A stretch of DNA of 7,206 nucleotides from Acidobacteriota bacterium. GTDB lineage: Bacteria; Acidobacteriota; Vicinamibacteria; Vicinamibacterales; 2-12-FULL-66-21. The DNA lies in the NCBI GenBank assembly GCA_013694635.1, contig JACDCA010000379.1:1-7206 (forward strand), given 5' to 3'. A program made the translations under genes and the position numbers. Each line of letters starts with the position of its first letter. Position 1 is the first letter of the stretch. Of this stretch, positions 1-5,425 are shown in pieces. The notes beneath the pieces were generated by a model. That model saw only the letters and a list, made by a program, of their open reading frames with translations. It was not told where the DNA came from and did not search any database.

Positions 1-1040
1 CAGTTGCACTCCCCGTCGCCGCTGATCTCGGCCACGATCCACACCGACAACAGCACGGCCGCAATCTCCGGCAGCGAGAACTCCAGGTTCATCGGCTGGC
101 CGAAGGCGTAGGAGGCAAATACCAGCACCGGCGTGACGAACAACGCGATCTGCACGCTCGAACCGATGGCGATGCCAAGGCTGAGGTCCATCTTGTTCTT
201 GAACGCGACCGTCACTGCCGTGGAGTGTTCAGCGGCGTTACCGACGATGGCGACGACGATGACGCCAACGAAAACCTCCGTGAGCCCGAGTTGCTCCCGG
301 GCGGCTTCTACGGATCCGACGAGCAGCTCACTGATCACCGCCACAAGCGTGGTGGCGACCGCCAGAACGATGAGGGCCTTCGACACGGGCCAGATGTCCC
401 CATGCGAATGATCATGCGAGTCGCCTTCTCCGGTGTAGAGATCCTTGTGCGTTACGAGCGAGAAGACCAGCGAGAGGACGTAGGTGGTGAGAAGGACGAC
501 TGCAATCCCCAGCGACAGCCGCTGCTCGGCTATAGGCGACCAGCTCCCCGGTTGCTGATCCGCGGCGAGATGAAAGATGGTGGGGATGACCAGGCCTATC
601 GCGGCGAGGCCGAGGGAGGTTGCCGACACACGCGCGGCGGTCTGGTTAAACGTCTGGCGTGGGAAGCGCGTGCCTCCGGCAACCATCGCCGCGCCCAACA
701 CGAGGAGCACGTTGCCGATAATCGATCCGGTGATGGACGCCTTGACGACCCCGACGAGCCCCTGCGAGAGCGCCATGAGGGCAATGATCAGTTCCGCGGC
801 GTTCCCGAACGTGGCGTTCAGCAGGCCGCCGATGCCCGGACCTGAACGCGCGCCGAGATGTTCGGTGGCACGTCCCATCCACCCCGCGAGGGGAATGACG
901 GCGAGCCCGGCTACGATGAACAGGACGGTGTCGTTCCGCCACGCGGGCACCCACCGGATCGCCAGCGCGACCGGTACGGCTATCAGCAACCAATCGAGCG
1001 GCTGTATCGAACCCAACCAGCCCTGTCTCTTCACACGCAT
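1..1040 (-). CDS. cax: Ca2+/H+ antiporter, CAX branch of the CaCA family (3' end cut by window)
   Basis: This is an inner-membrane cation/proton exchanger that would expel Ca2+ (perhaps other divalent cations) using the proton gradient. The frame is open for 346 codons from ATG at 1040 and leaves the window before any stop. An in-frame TGA lies four codons upstream of the ATG, so the start is well fixed. Both alpha-repeat signatures of the family are visible: GNAAELIIALMAL at residues 79-91 (acidic residue E83) and GNAAEHSTAVTVAFKNKM at 267-284 (E271), each followed by a small-residue helix (TGSIIGN at 104-110, IGSSVQIALF at 292-301). About ten hydrophobic stretches are seen. A His/Asp-rich loop, DSHDHSHGD (207-215), sits between the two halves where the family has its acidic linker. 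The sequence ends at GDGECN, which matches the DGESNW motif before the last helix, so only about 20-25 residues are probably missing. It is divergent from the MEDS gene, 44 bp away. Confidence 0.95.
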   Translation of the reverse strand, partial: MRVKRQGWLGSIQPLDWLLIAVPVALAIRWVPAWRNDTVLFIVAGLAVIPLAGWMGRATEHLGARSGPGIGGLLNATFGNAAELIIALMALSQGLVGVVKASITGSIIGNVLLVLGAAMVAGGTRFPRQTFNQTAARVSATSLGLAAIGLVIPTIFHLAADQQPGSWSPIAEQRLSLGIAVVLLTTYVLSLVFSLVTHKDLYTGEGDSHDHSHGDIWPVSKALIVLAVATTLVAVISELLVGSVEAAREQLGLTEVFVGVIVVAIVGNAAEHSTAVTVAFKNKMDLSLGIAIGSSVQIALFVTPVLVFASYAFGQPMNLEFSLPEIAAVLLSVWIVAEISGDGECN

Positions 1041-1084
1041 CCCCGGAACTCACAGTACAGCATCCCGGGTAGAATCAAATCCAT

Positions 1085-1714
1085 ATGAAAGTCCCAGCTC
1101 ACGATCAGACGGTGGCGTTCGGCATCATTCCGGGTCAGGACGTTCGTCCCGGTGATCACATCGCGTACTTCTGGGAGGCCGCAGACGAGTTCGACCGCGG
1201 CGTGCAGTTTCTCGTGGCCGGCCTCGCGGGAGCCGATCATTGCGTCGTCTTCGGCCATGACGATGCGAATGAGCGCGTTCTGGAGGTGCTGCGGCTTCAG
1301 GGTGTCGACGTGGACGGCGTGCAGCGCCAGGGGCGGCTCACCGTCGCCGGGAGCGCGTCGACCGGCGACGCAACGCTCACGAACCTCGGATCGATCTTCC
1401 AGGTCGCGGTCGACGCAGGCGCGCCCATGATCCGGCTTCTGGGCAACATCGGGTGGGGCAAACCGGGCTGGCCCGACGAGGACGACCTGCTGTTGTTCGA
1501 AGCGAAAGTGACGAGCGCGGCCAAGGCGTTTCCCGCGGTGGTCGTCTGCATGTACGACGTGCAGACCCTCTCCGGCCGCGTCATCGTCAACGGCGGTGTG
1601 GCGACGCACGGGATCTCGGTGTGCGGAAACATGATGCGGGTCAATCCCTACCCGGCCACGGTCGAAGCAACCGCCTCGAGGATCCGCGAAACGAGTCGAC
1701 GGGGACCCATTTGA
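1085..1714 (+). CDS. Stand-alone MEDS-domain (DcmR-like sensory domain) protein
   Basis: A 209-residue soluble protein that is essentially one MEDS domain, the sensory domain named after methanogen/methylotroph proteins and DcmR, otherwise found fused to histidine kinases or DNA-binding domains. Visible hallmarks are GDHIAYFW (23-30), the RecA-like alternation after it (FLVAGLAGADHCVVFGHDD, 42-60), MIRLLGNIGW (115-124), AVVVCMYDVQTLSGRVI (151-167) and the closing NPYPA (187-191). No kinase, HTH or membrane segment is present. An in-frame TAG at 1070-1072 leaves ATG 1085 as the first start; no good ribosome-binding site precedes it. The protein may pass a ligand or redox signal to a separate partner. 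The ligand is unknown. The domain call is secure; the role is inferred. Confidence 0.85.
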   Translation: MKVPAHDQTVAFGIIPGQDVRPGDHIAYFWEAADEFDRGVQFLVAGLAGADHCVVFGHDDANERVLEVLRLQGVDVDGVQRQGRLTVAGSASTGDATLTNLGSIFQVAVDAGAPMIRLLGNIGWGKPGWPDEDDLLLFEAKVTSAAKAFPAVVVCMYDVQTLSGRVIVNGGVATHGISVCGNMMRVNPYPATVEATASRIRETSRRGPI

Positions 1715-1727
1715 CGGCGCACGCGAC

Positions 1728-1752
1728 AGGCGTAGTGTCGAGCTAGACGCCT
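1728..1752. terminator. Weak hairpin downstream of the MEDS gene
   Basis: AGGCGT (1728-1733) and ACGCCT (1747-1752) are perfect reverse complements around a 13-base loop, 13 bp after the MEDS stop. A competing pairing joins GACGCC (1746-1751) with GGCGTC (1766-1771). There is no T-run, so this is not a canonical intrinsic terminator; it could cap the MEDS transcript or be chance in GC-rich DNA. Confidence 0.25.
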
Positions 1753-1759
1753 AAGACGC

Positions 1760-1881
1760 TCAACGGGCGTCACGGGGGACCCGGCGGATCTCGATCTCGG
1801 ACTCGGTTCCCCGGCGAGGAGCACGCCCGCCTTGACCAGCTCGTCGTTGTAGTTGCCAGGATCGACATTCGGGTCCTCGCT
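1760..1881 (-). pseudogene. Decayed fragment of a YCII-related (DGPF-type) small protein gene
   Basis: Read on the minus strand just after an in-frame TGA (1884-1882), the text gives NYNDELVKAGVLLAGE, a close match to the conserved KYNEELVKAGVLLAGEG segment of the YCII-related/DGPF family. At about position 1807 homology jumps to another frame, giving TESEIEIRRV and a stop at 1762-1760. This resembles the C-terminal SEIEIRxV strand of the same family. The start codon, the N-terminal strand and roughly 60 central residues (including the region carrying the DGPF motif) are absent. Two family segments in the right order but in different frames, with the centre lost, point to an old deletion rather than chance. 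No function is expected. The 234-bp gap between the MEDS and DUF5996 genes shows nothing else clear apart from the hairpin noted separately. Confidence 0.6.
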
Positions 1882-1948
1882 TCACGAATTTTCTCACTGA
1901 GCGTGCCCATCCGGCGAAGCGCGGACGAGCCGGGCGTATGATGCGCTT

Positions 1949-2860
1949 ATGGCAGAGGATCTCTGGCCCGACCTTCCGTACAACGCCTGGAAAGACACCT
2001 ACGCGACGCTGCACATGTGGACGCAGGTCGTGGGGAAGATCGCCGTCAAGCACGGCCCCGCGCTCAACCATTCGTGGGGCTCGACGCTGCGCGTGACGCC
2101 GCGGGGTCTCGCGACGCGGACGCTGTATGACGGCGTCCGGTCGTTCGCGTTCGAGTTCGATTTCACCGACGAACGCCTGAATCTGCGGACGTCCGACGCC
2201 CGCACCGCGACCGTCCCGCTCAAGGCGATGGCGGTCGCGGATTTCTACAGCGCGGTCATCGAGATGTGCCGTCGCGCCGGGCTGCGCGTCAAGATCTGGA
2301 CGACGCCGGTTGAGATCCCGTCGCCGATTCCGTTCGAGCGCGACACCGTGCACCACTCGTACGACGGCGCGTGGGCGGAGGTCTTCTGGCGCATCCTCGT
2401 CCAGGTGGATCGCGTGCTGAACCTCCACCGCGGATCGTTCGTCGGCAAGAGCAGCCCCGTCCATTTCTTCTGGGGCGCCCCGGATCTCGCGGTCACGCGA
2501 TTCTCGGGAAAGACAGCGCCGCCGCGTCCGCCTGAGGAGCCTGAGTTCATGCGCGAGGCCTACTCCCACGAGGTGATCTCTCACGGCTTCTGGCCCGGCA
2601 ACGATCGGGTGCCCGAGGCGCTGTTCTACGCGTACGCGGGGCCGGCGCCTCCGGGCTTTTCCGAGGCACGCGTGCAGCCCGCGGCTGCGTACTACCATGC
2701 AGAACTCAAGGAATTCGTGCTGCCGTACAGTGCGGTACGTACGTCCAACGATCCCGATGCGGCGATTTACGCGTTCGTAGACAGCACCTACGAGCAGGCG
2801 GCGACCCTCGCGCGGTGGGACAGGGATTCGCTCGAACGCCGGATCGCGAACACCCTTTGA
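1949..2860 (+). CDS. DUF5996 family protein
   Basis: A 303-residue protein of full family length, without signal peptide or membrane segment, so probably cytoplasmic. DUF5996 has no established biochemical function to my knowledge. Recognisable conserved blocks run in order: WPDLPYNAWKDT (6-17), TLHMWTQVVGK (20-30), the TPRGLATRTL strand (50-59), KIWTTPVEIPSPIPFE (115-130), the core GKSSPVHFFWGAPDLAVTRF (166-185), EAYSHEVISHGFWPG (203-217) and PAAAYYHAEL (244-253). The density of conserved Trp, His and Glu (H172, W175, H207, E208, H212, W215) could form an active or metal site; this is inference only. ATG 1949 is used because two ATGs just upstream are out of frame; no strong ribosome-binding site is present. 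The stop TGA overlaps the start of the hydrolase gene, so the two are probably co-translated. Confidence 0.88.
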   Translation: MAEDLWPDLPYNAWKDTYATLHMWTQVVGKIAVKHGPALNHSWGSTLRVTPRGLATRTLYDGVRSFAFEFDFTDERLNLRTSDARTATVPLKAMAVADFYSAVIEMCRRAGLRVKIWTTPVEIPSPIPFERDTVHHSYDGAWAEVFWRILVQVDRVLNLHRGSFVGKSSPVHFFWGAPDLAVTRFSGKTAPPRPPEEPEFMREAYSHEVISHGFWPGNDRVPEALFYAYAGPAPPGFSEARVQPAAAYYHAELKEFVLPYSAVRTSNDPDAAIYAFVDSTYEQAATLARWDRDSLERRIANTL

Positions 2861-3498
2861 TGGATGGTCAGACCGATCCTCACGGAGGGGAGCCGGTCCT
2901 CCGTCGAGGGCCGGATCCCTCCGCGGCGCGACGTGCGGTAATTCTCCTCCATGGGCGCGGCGATTCCGCCGCCGGGATCCTGGGCCTCGCCGACGCCATC
3001 CAGGTGCCCGATGTCGCATGGATTGCCCCGCAGGCCGCCGGCAACACGTGGTACCCGTATCCGTTTCTCGCCCCGGTGTCGCAGAACGAGCCGGGCCTCA
3101 GCTCAGGGCTTCGCAAGATCGCGACGCTGGTCTCGACGCTCACCTCCGAAGGCGTCGCCGCCGAGCGCATCGTCGTCATGGGATTCTCCCAGGGGGCGTG
3201 CCTGTCTCAGGAGTTCGCGGCGCGGAACGCGCGTCGCTACGGGGCGATCGTCGGGCTCAGCGGTGGGTTGATCGGCCCTCCCGGCACCCCGCGCGACTAC
3301 GCTGGTCGGTTCGACGGCACGCCGGTGTTCCTGGGCTGCAGCGACGTGGATCCGCACATACCGGTCGAACGCGTCCGCGAATCGGCTGACGTATTTCAAC
3401 GGATGGGCGCGGCGGTGGATGAGCGGATCTACCCGCGCATGGGGCATACCGTGAACCAGGACGAGATCGACGCGGTTACGGAGCTGTTGCGAGCGTAG
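2860..3498 (+). CDS. Alpha/beta hydrolase, phospholipase/carboxylesterase family (Abhydrolase_2, MhqD-like)
   Basis: A 212-residue cytoplasmic serine hydrolase of the carboxylesterase/lysophospholipase-like family, which cleaves ester (possibly thioester) bonds of small substrates. The pieces appear in order: oxyanion-hole motif LLHGRGDS (29-36), nucleophile elbow GFSQGA (108-113, catalytic Ser110), acid turn GCSDVDPHIP (159-168, most likely Asp164) and catalytic His196 in MGHTVNQDE. Length is normal for the family. ATG 2860 is preferred over an in-frame ATG at 2815 because it forms a TGATG stop-start overlap with the DUF5996 gene and the family N-terminus begins near there; the extra 15 residues from 2815 would lie inside DUF5996 coding sequence. 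The overlap implies translational coupling. B. subtilis MhqD, linked to quinone and catechol stress, belongs to this family, but the substrate here cannot be read from sequence. Confidence 0.93.
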   Translation: MDGQTDPHGGEPVLRRGPDPSAARRAVILLHGRGDSAAGILGLADAIQVPDVAWIAPQAAGNTWYPYPFLAPVSQNEPGLSSGLRKIATLVSTLTSEGVAAERIVVMGFSQGACLSQEFAARNARRYGAIVGLSGGLIGPPGTPRDYAGRFDGTPVFLGCSDVDPHIPVERVRESADVFQRMGAAVDERIYPRMGHTVNQDEIDAVTELLRA

Positions 3499-3557
3499 TT
3501 CCCCCGGTCTGTCTTTGCCGTAGGTGCCTGAGGGGTAGTGCAGTAGACTGATCGACA

Positions 3558-3767
3558 GTGACCCTGTCCCGCTCCAGTCCGGAGCCCGAATCCGCTCCGG
3601 CGCCCACCAACTGCCCCGAGTGCCGCTCGGCCGATATCGTGACAACCAGCAAGACTGTCAGCGATGCGTCGTACTGGCGCTGCATCCGTTGTGGCGAGGT
3701 CTGGAACGTCGCCCGGCAGGATCGTAATCGCCGATCGTATCGGCGACCCTTCATGTCCGGCGGTTAG
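3558..3767 (+). CDS. Small zinc-ribbon protein (4-Cys)
   Basis: A 69-residue protein with one predicted zinc ribbon: CPEC (Cys19, Cys22) and RCIRCGEVWN (Cys42, Cys45), with the aromatic pair YW just before the second knuckle. The N-terminus is Ser/Pro-rich and probably disordered; the tail is Arg-rich (RQDRNRRSYRR, 53-63), suggesting contact with nucleic acid, although this is inference. An in-frame TGA at 3549-3551 forces the start to be GTG 3558 (or a later codon); no good ribosome-binding site lies at normal spacing. It follows the hydrolase by 59 bp on the same strand and may share its transcript. Its stop is only 4 bp from the stop of the convergent propeller gene. The Cys pattern and clean fit between neighbours argue that it is real. 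Confidence 0.75.
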   Translation: MTLSRSSPEPESAPAPTNCPECRSADIVTTSKTVSDASYWRCIRCGEVWNVARQDRNRRSYRRPFMSGG

Positions 3768-3771
3768 GGCC

Positions 3772-4989
3772 TTAACGAACCCTCGCAACCGCAGTCCGGA
3801 CCTGCGACCCCGCGCTCCGGTCCACCCACGCGAACACCAGCTCTTTGCCACTGAGCGCCATCCGCGGGTGGCCACTTGTCCGATTGCCCGCCACGTTCGA
3901 GACGATTACAGGCGCGGACTTCTCCCCATTTCCACTGACGCGTCGCAGCCGGAAGTCGGCCTTCTGGTTTGCGAACTCGATGTACGCGGCGACCGCGGAG
4001 CCGTCGGGCAGCAGCTCGACGTCCACCCGGCCCAGCGAGCCCTCGTCATCCAGCCGGATCGGTCCGCCGAAGGTCCGGCCCGCGTCGGTGGAGAAGGCGG
4101 CGAACGATTTCGGCAGGTTGTCCCTTGCGGAGAACCAGCCGAGGACCACGTTTCTGGCCTGCGCGCTGAGCGACGGACCGTTGACGGGGCACGCGTTGAT
4201 GCGCCAGTTGTCCTGGTGCACCGGCCGCCCATCCGTCCACTTGCCGTTCTCGAGCCGCGTCACGTAGATGTCGCGGACTTCTTCGCCGCTCCGGTCGCGG
4301 TACGCCACGATCGGTCCGTCGGATGTCATGGCGGCAGTCGTCGGGCAGCACTCGCAGACCCGCGCGTCGAGTGCCGTCTCGGCGGTCTGCTTCCACTGCC
4401 GATCGAACGCGCCGAACCGCAGCGACATGTCTCCGCCGCCATGGCCGTCGTGACCGGTGGTCATCGACCGGCCGTCGAGCCAGACGAGCCCGAGTTGCGC
4501 ACCCGGCGTCTCGAACATCGACACGAAACCGTGTTCGGTCTTGGTGCCGTCGCTATGGGGCAGGAAAGATGGCGTCCACCTCTTTCCGTCATCGGTGGAG
4601 CGCGCCAGGCGCACGTCGTAGGCATACGTATCGGCGCCGCTTTTCTGCAGCCAGTGCGCGATCAGCGTTCCGTTCGACAGCCGCAGGACCGAGGGGACGT
4701 CCGCCCAGTTCACGAACCAGTCGGACCCGGATGCGACGGCCTTTACGGGCGTCCAGCCTGAAGCGGTGCGCTCGGCGAACTTGAGCGTCGCCACCGTTCC
4801 GCTGCGCTCGATCCAGCTGAGGAGGACGCCGCGGTTCGAGACGGTGAGCTGCGGCTGTCCGCTCTCAGCGCCGGCGGGTGTTGGTACAGGTTCGACCGTC
4901 AAGGACCGGTTGTCGATCCGAAGTTCAGACCGCGCTCCTGCGCCGAGGAGCAGCGCGACCAATGGCGCGAGCGCGGCGGTTCTGTTCAT
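3772..4989 (-). CDS. Exported BNR/Asp-box beta-propeller protein (sialidase-like fold) with CxCC motif
   Basis: A 405-residue protein beginning with a Sec-type signal peptide (MNRTAALAPLVALLLGAGAR, cleavage near residues 19-21), so periplasmic or secreted. Two clear Asp boxes, STDDGKRW (131-138) and STDAGRTF (300-307), plus repeating beta-strand patterns, indicate a six-bladed sialidase/BNR-type propeller. Annotators usually label such proteins exo-alpha-sialidase, but I see no convincing catalytic arginine triad, so sialidase activity is doubtful. Unusual features are ARVCECCPT (209-217), a second cysteine in NACPVNGP (266-273) and a His/Gly stretch TTGHDGHGGGDM (177-188); these could form a metal or disulfide centre. 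The frame stays open upstream to 5397, but that extension is antisense to the copA relic and contains a piece of it, whereas ATG 4989 is followed at once by the signal peptide. The neighbours (copA relic, ycnI) suggest a copper-linked role, which is an inference. Confidence 0.85.
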   Translation of the reverse strand: MNRTAALAPLVALLLGAGARSELRIDNRSLTVEPVPTPAGAESGQPQLTVSNRGVLLSWIERSGTVATLKFAERTASGWTPVKAVASGSDWFVNWADVPSVLRLSNGTLIAHWLQKSGADTYAYDVRLARSTDDGKRWTPSFLPHSDGTKTEHGFVSMFETPGAQLGLVWLDGRSMTTGHDGHGGGDMSLRFGAFDRQWKQTAETALDARVCECCPTTAAMTSDGPIVAYRDRSGEEVRDIYVTRLENGKWTDGRPVHQDNWRINACPVNGPSLSAQARNVVLGWFSARDNLPKSFAAFSTDAGRTFGGPIRLDDEGSLGRVDVELLPDGSAVAAYIEFANQKADFRLRRVSGNGEKSAPVIVSNVAGNRTSGHPRMALSGKELVFAWVDRSAGSQVRTAVARVR

Positions 4990-4991
4990 GT

Positions 4992-5010
4992 CCGAATGAT
5001 AATGAAAAAC
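4992..5010. promoter_or_regulatory. Possible Fur-like AT-rich site between the propeller gene and the copA relic
   Basis: A locally AT-rich tract with AATGATAAT at 4995-5003 matches 12 of 19 positions of the classical Fur box by hand alignment. It lies 2-3 bp upstream of the propeller start on the minus strand and overlaps the possible start of the relic frame. It stands out against the GC-rich surroundings. It could equally be part of an AT-rich minus-strand -10 region (TATCAT at 5002-4997), but no matching -35 is seen. Weak call. Confidence 0.2.
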
Positions 5011-5317
5011 GTGCCGGGCAAATTCCTGAACATGGCCGAGCAGCCGCAACTGGTGACGGATCCCGTCTGCGGGATGCACATCGCTCCGTCGACGGCCGCC
5101 GGGCACTGGGATTATAGCCGGACGCGGTATTTCTTCTGCAATCCCGACAGGCAGCGGCAGGAAGGGCAGACGGTCATGTTCCTGGCGGCGGATGGTAAAC
5201 CGGCAGGGACGATCGGCGCCGCCGACCCGATCAAGGCTTCCACGGAGGAAGCCATCCGGCTGCTGCACGCCGATGGGCTGCGGCTGATGATGGTCCACGG
5301 GGGATAACCGGACCACG
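4996..5317 (+). pseudogene. copA: copA relic: YHS domain fused to a short piece of the P-type ATPase P domain
   Basis: The frame from ATG 4996 (or more plausibly ATG 5032, MAEQPQLVTDPVCGM) encodes a YHS metal-binding module, DPVCGMHIAPSTAAGHWDYS through YFFCNP, as found at the N-terminus of some copper-translocating P1B ATPases. Directly after it, in the same frame, comes QEGQTVMFLAADGKPAGTIG and DPIKASTEEAIRLLHADGLR, which is the late P-domain region of CopA. All transmembrane helices, the actuator domain, the DKTGT phosphorylation motif and most of the N domain are missing between the two. A one-base insertion near 5296 then shifts the frame: the normal reading ends VHGG-stop at 5307, while the +1 reading restores TGDNRTT to 5317. 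No transport function can remain. The 103-codon open frame could still make a small YHS protein, which is speculative. Confidence 0.8.
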
Positions 5318-5319
5318 CC

Positions 5320-5400
5320 GCAGCGCTGAATCACCTCGCGCTTCTGGTCCGGGAGCACGTCGGCAAGGACTTCGTCGATCTTCAGTTTCGACGCCACGGC
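5320..5400 (-). pseudogene. copA: Inverted fragment of the copA relic
   Basis: On the minus strand this stretch reads AVASKLKIDEVLADVLPDQK then REVIQR, the segment that in CopA directly follows TGDNRTT and precedes the GDGxNDAP motif. The part ending in TGDNRTT is present on the plus strand up to 5317, so the two pieces abut in the wrong relative orientation, as if about 80 bp had been flipped. The GDGxND hinge and the C-terminal helices are absent. The fragment is in frame with the upstream extension of the propeller gene, so an automatic start call could wrongly include it. I see no clear inverted repeats at its ends. The 25 bp to the next gene's stop hold nothing recognisable. Confidence 0.75.
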
Positions 5401-5425
5401 CAGAACGAGCCCTTCTTCGACGCGG

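Noticed and set aside
225..1155. Plus-strand open frames and an offset minus-strand frame over the antiporter region
   Set aside because: All are shadows of the CAX coding frame, which alone shows membrane helices and the GNAAE motifs.
1773..1908. Short minus-strand ORF starting MGTLSEKIREARTRMS
   Set aside because: The beginning looks protein-like, but the frame soon becomes Thr/Ser/Arg-rich text overlapping the YCII relic in another frame; no family match.
2815..2859. Longer hydrolase starting at ATG 2815
   Set aside because: It would add 15 residues read inside the DUF5996 gene; the TGATG overlap at 2860 and family length favour the shorter form.
1760..3019. A 419-codon open frame on the minus strand
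   Set aside because: It lies antisense to the DUF5996 and hydrolase genes, is extremely Arg-rich and shows no family motif. Only its last codons overlap the YCII relic.
3761..3775. Near-palindrome GTTAGGGCCTTAAC between convergent stops as a bidirectional terminator
   Set aside because: Only a 4-bp stem (GTTA/TAAC) can form; the symmetry mainly reflects the two opposing stop codons.
3664..4761. A 365-codon open frame on the plus strand
   Set aside because: Shadow of the propeller gene on the other strand; low-complexity Arg/Pro/Val composition, and it overlaps the zinc-ribbon gene.
4990..5397. N-terminal extension of the propeller gene to 541 residues
   Set aside because: The extra 136 codons are antisense to the YHS-CopA relic and include the flipped CopA piece; a proper signal peptide starts at 4989.
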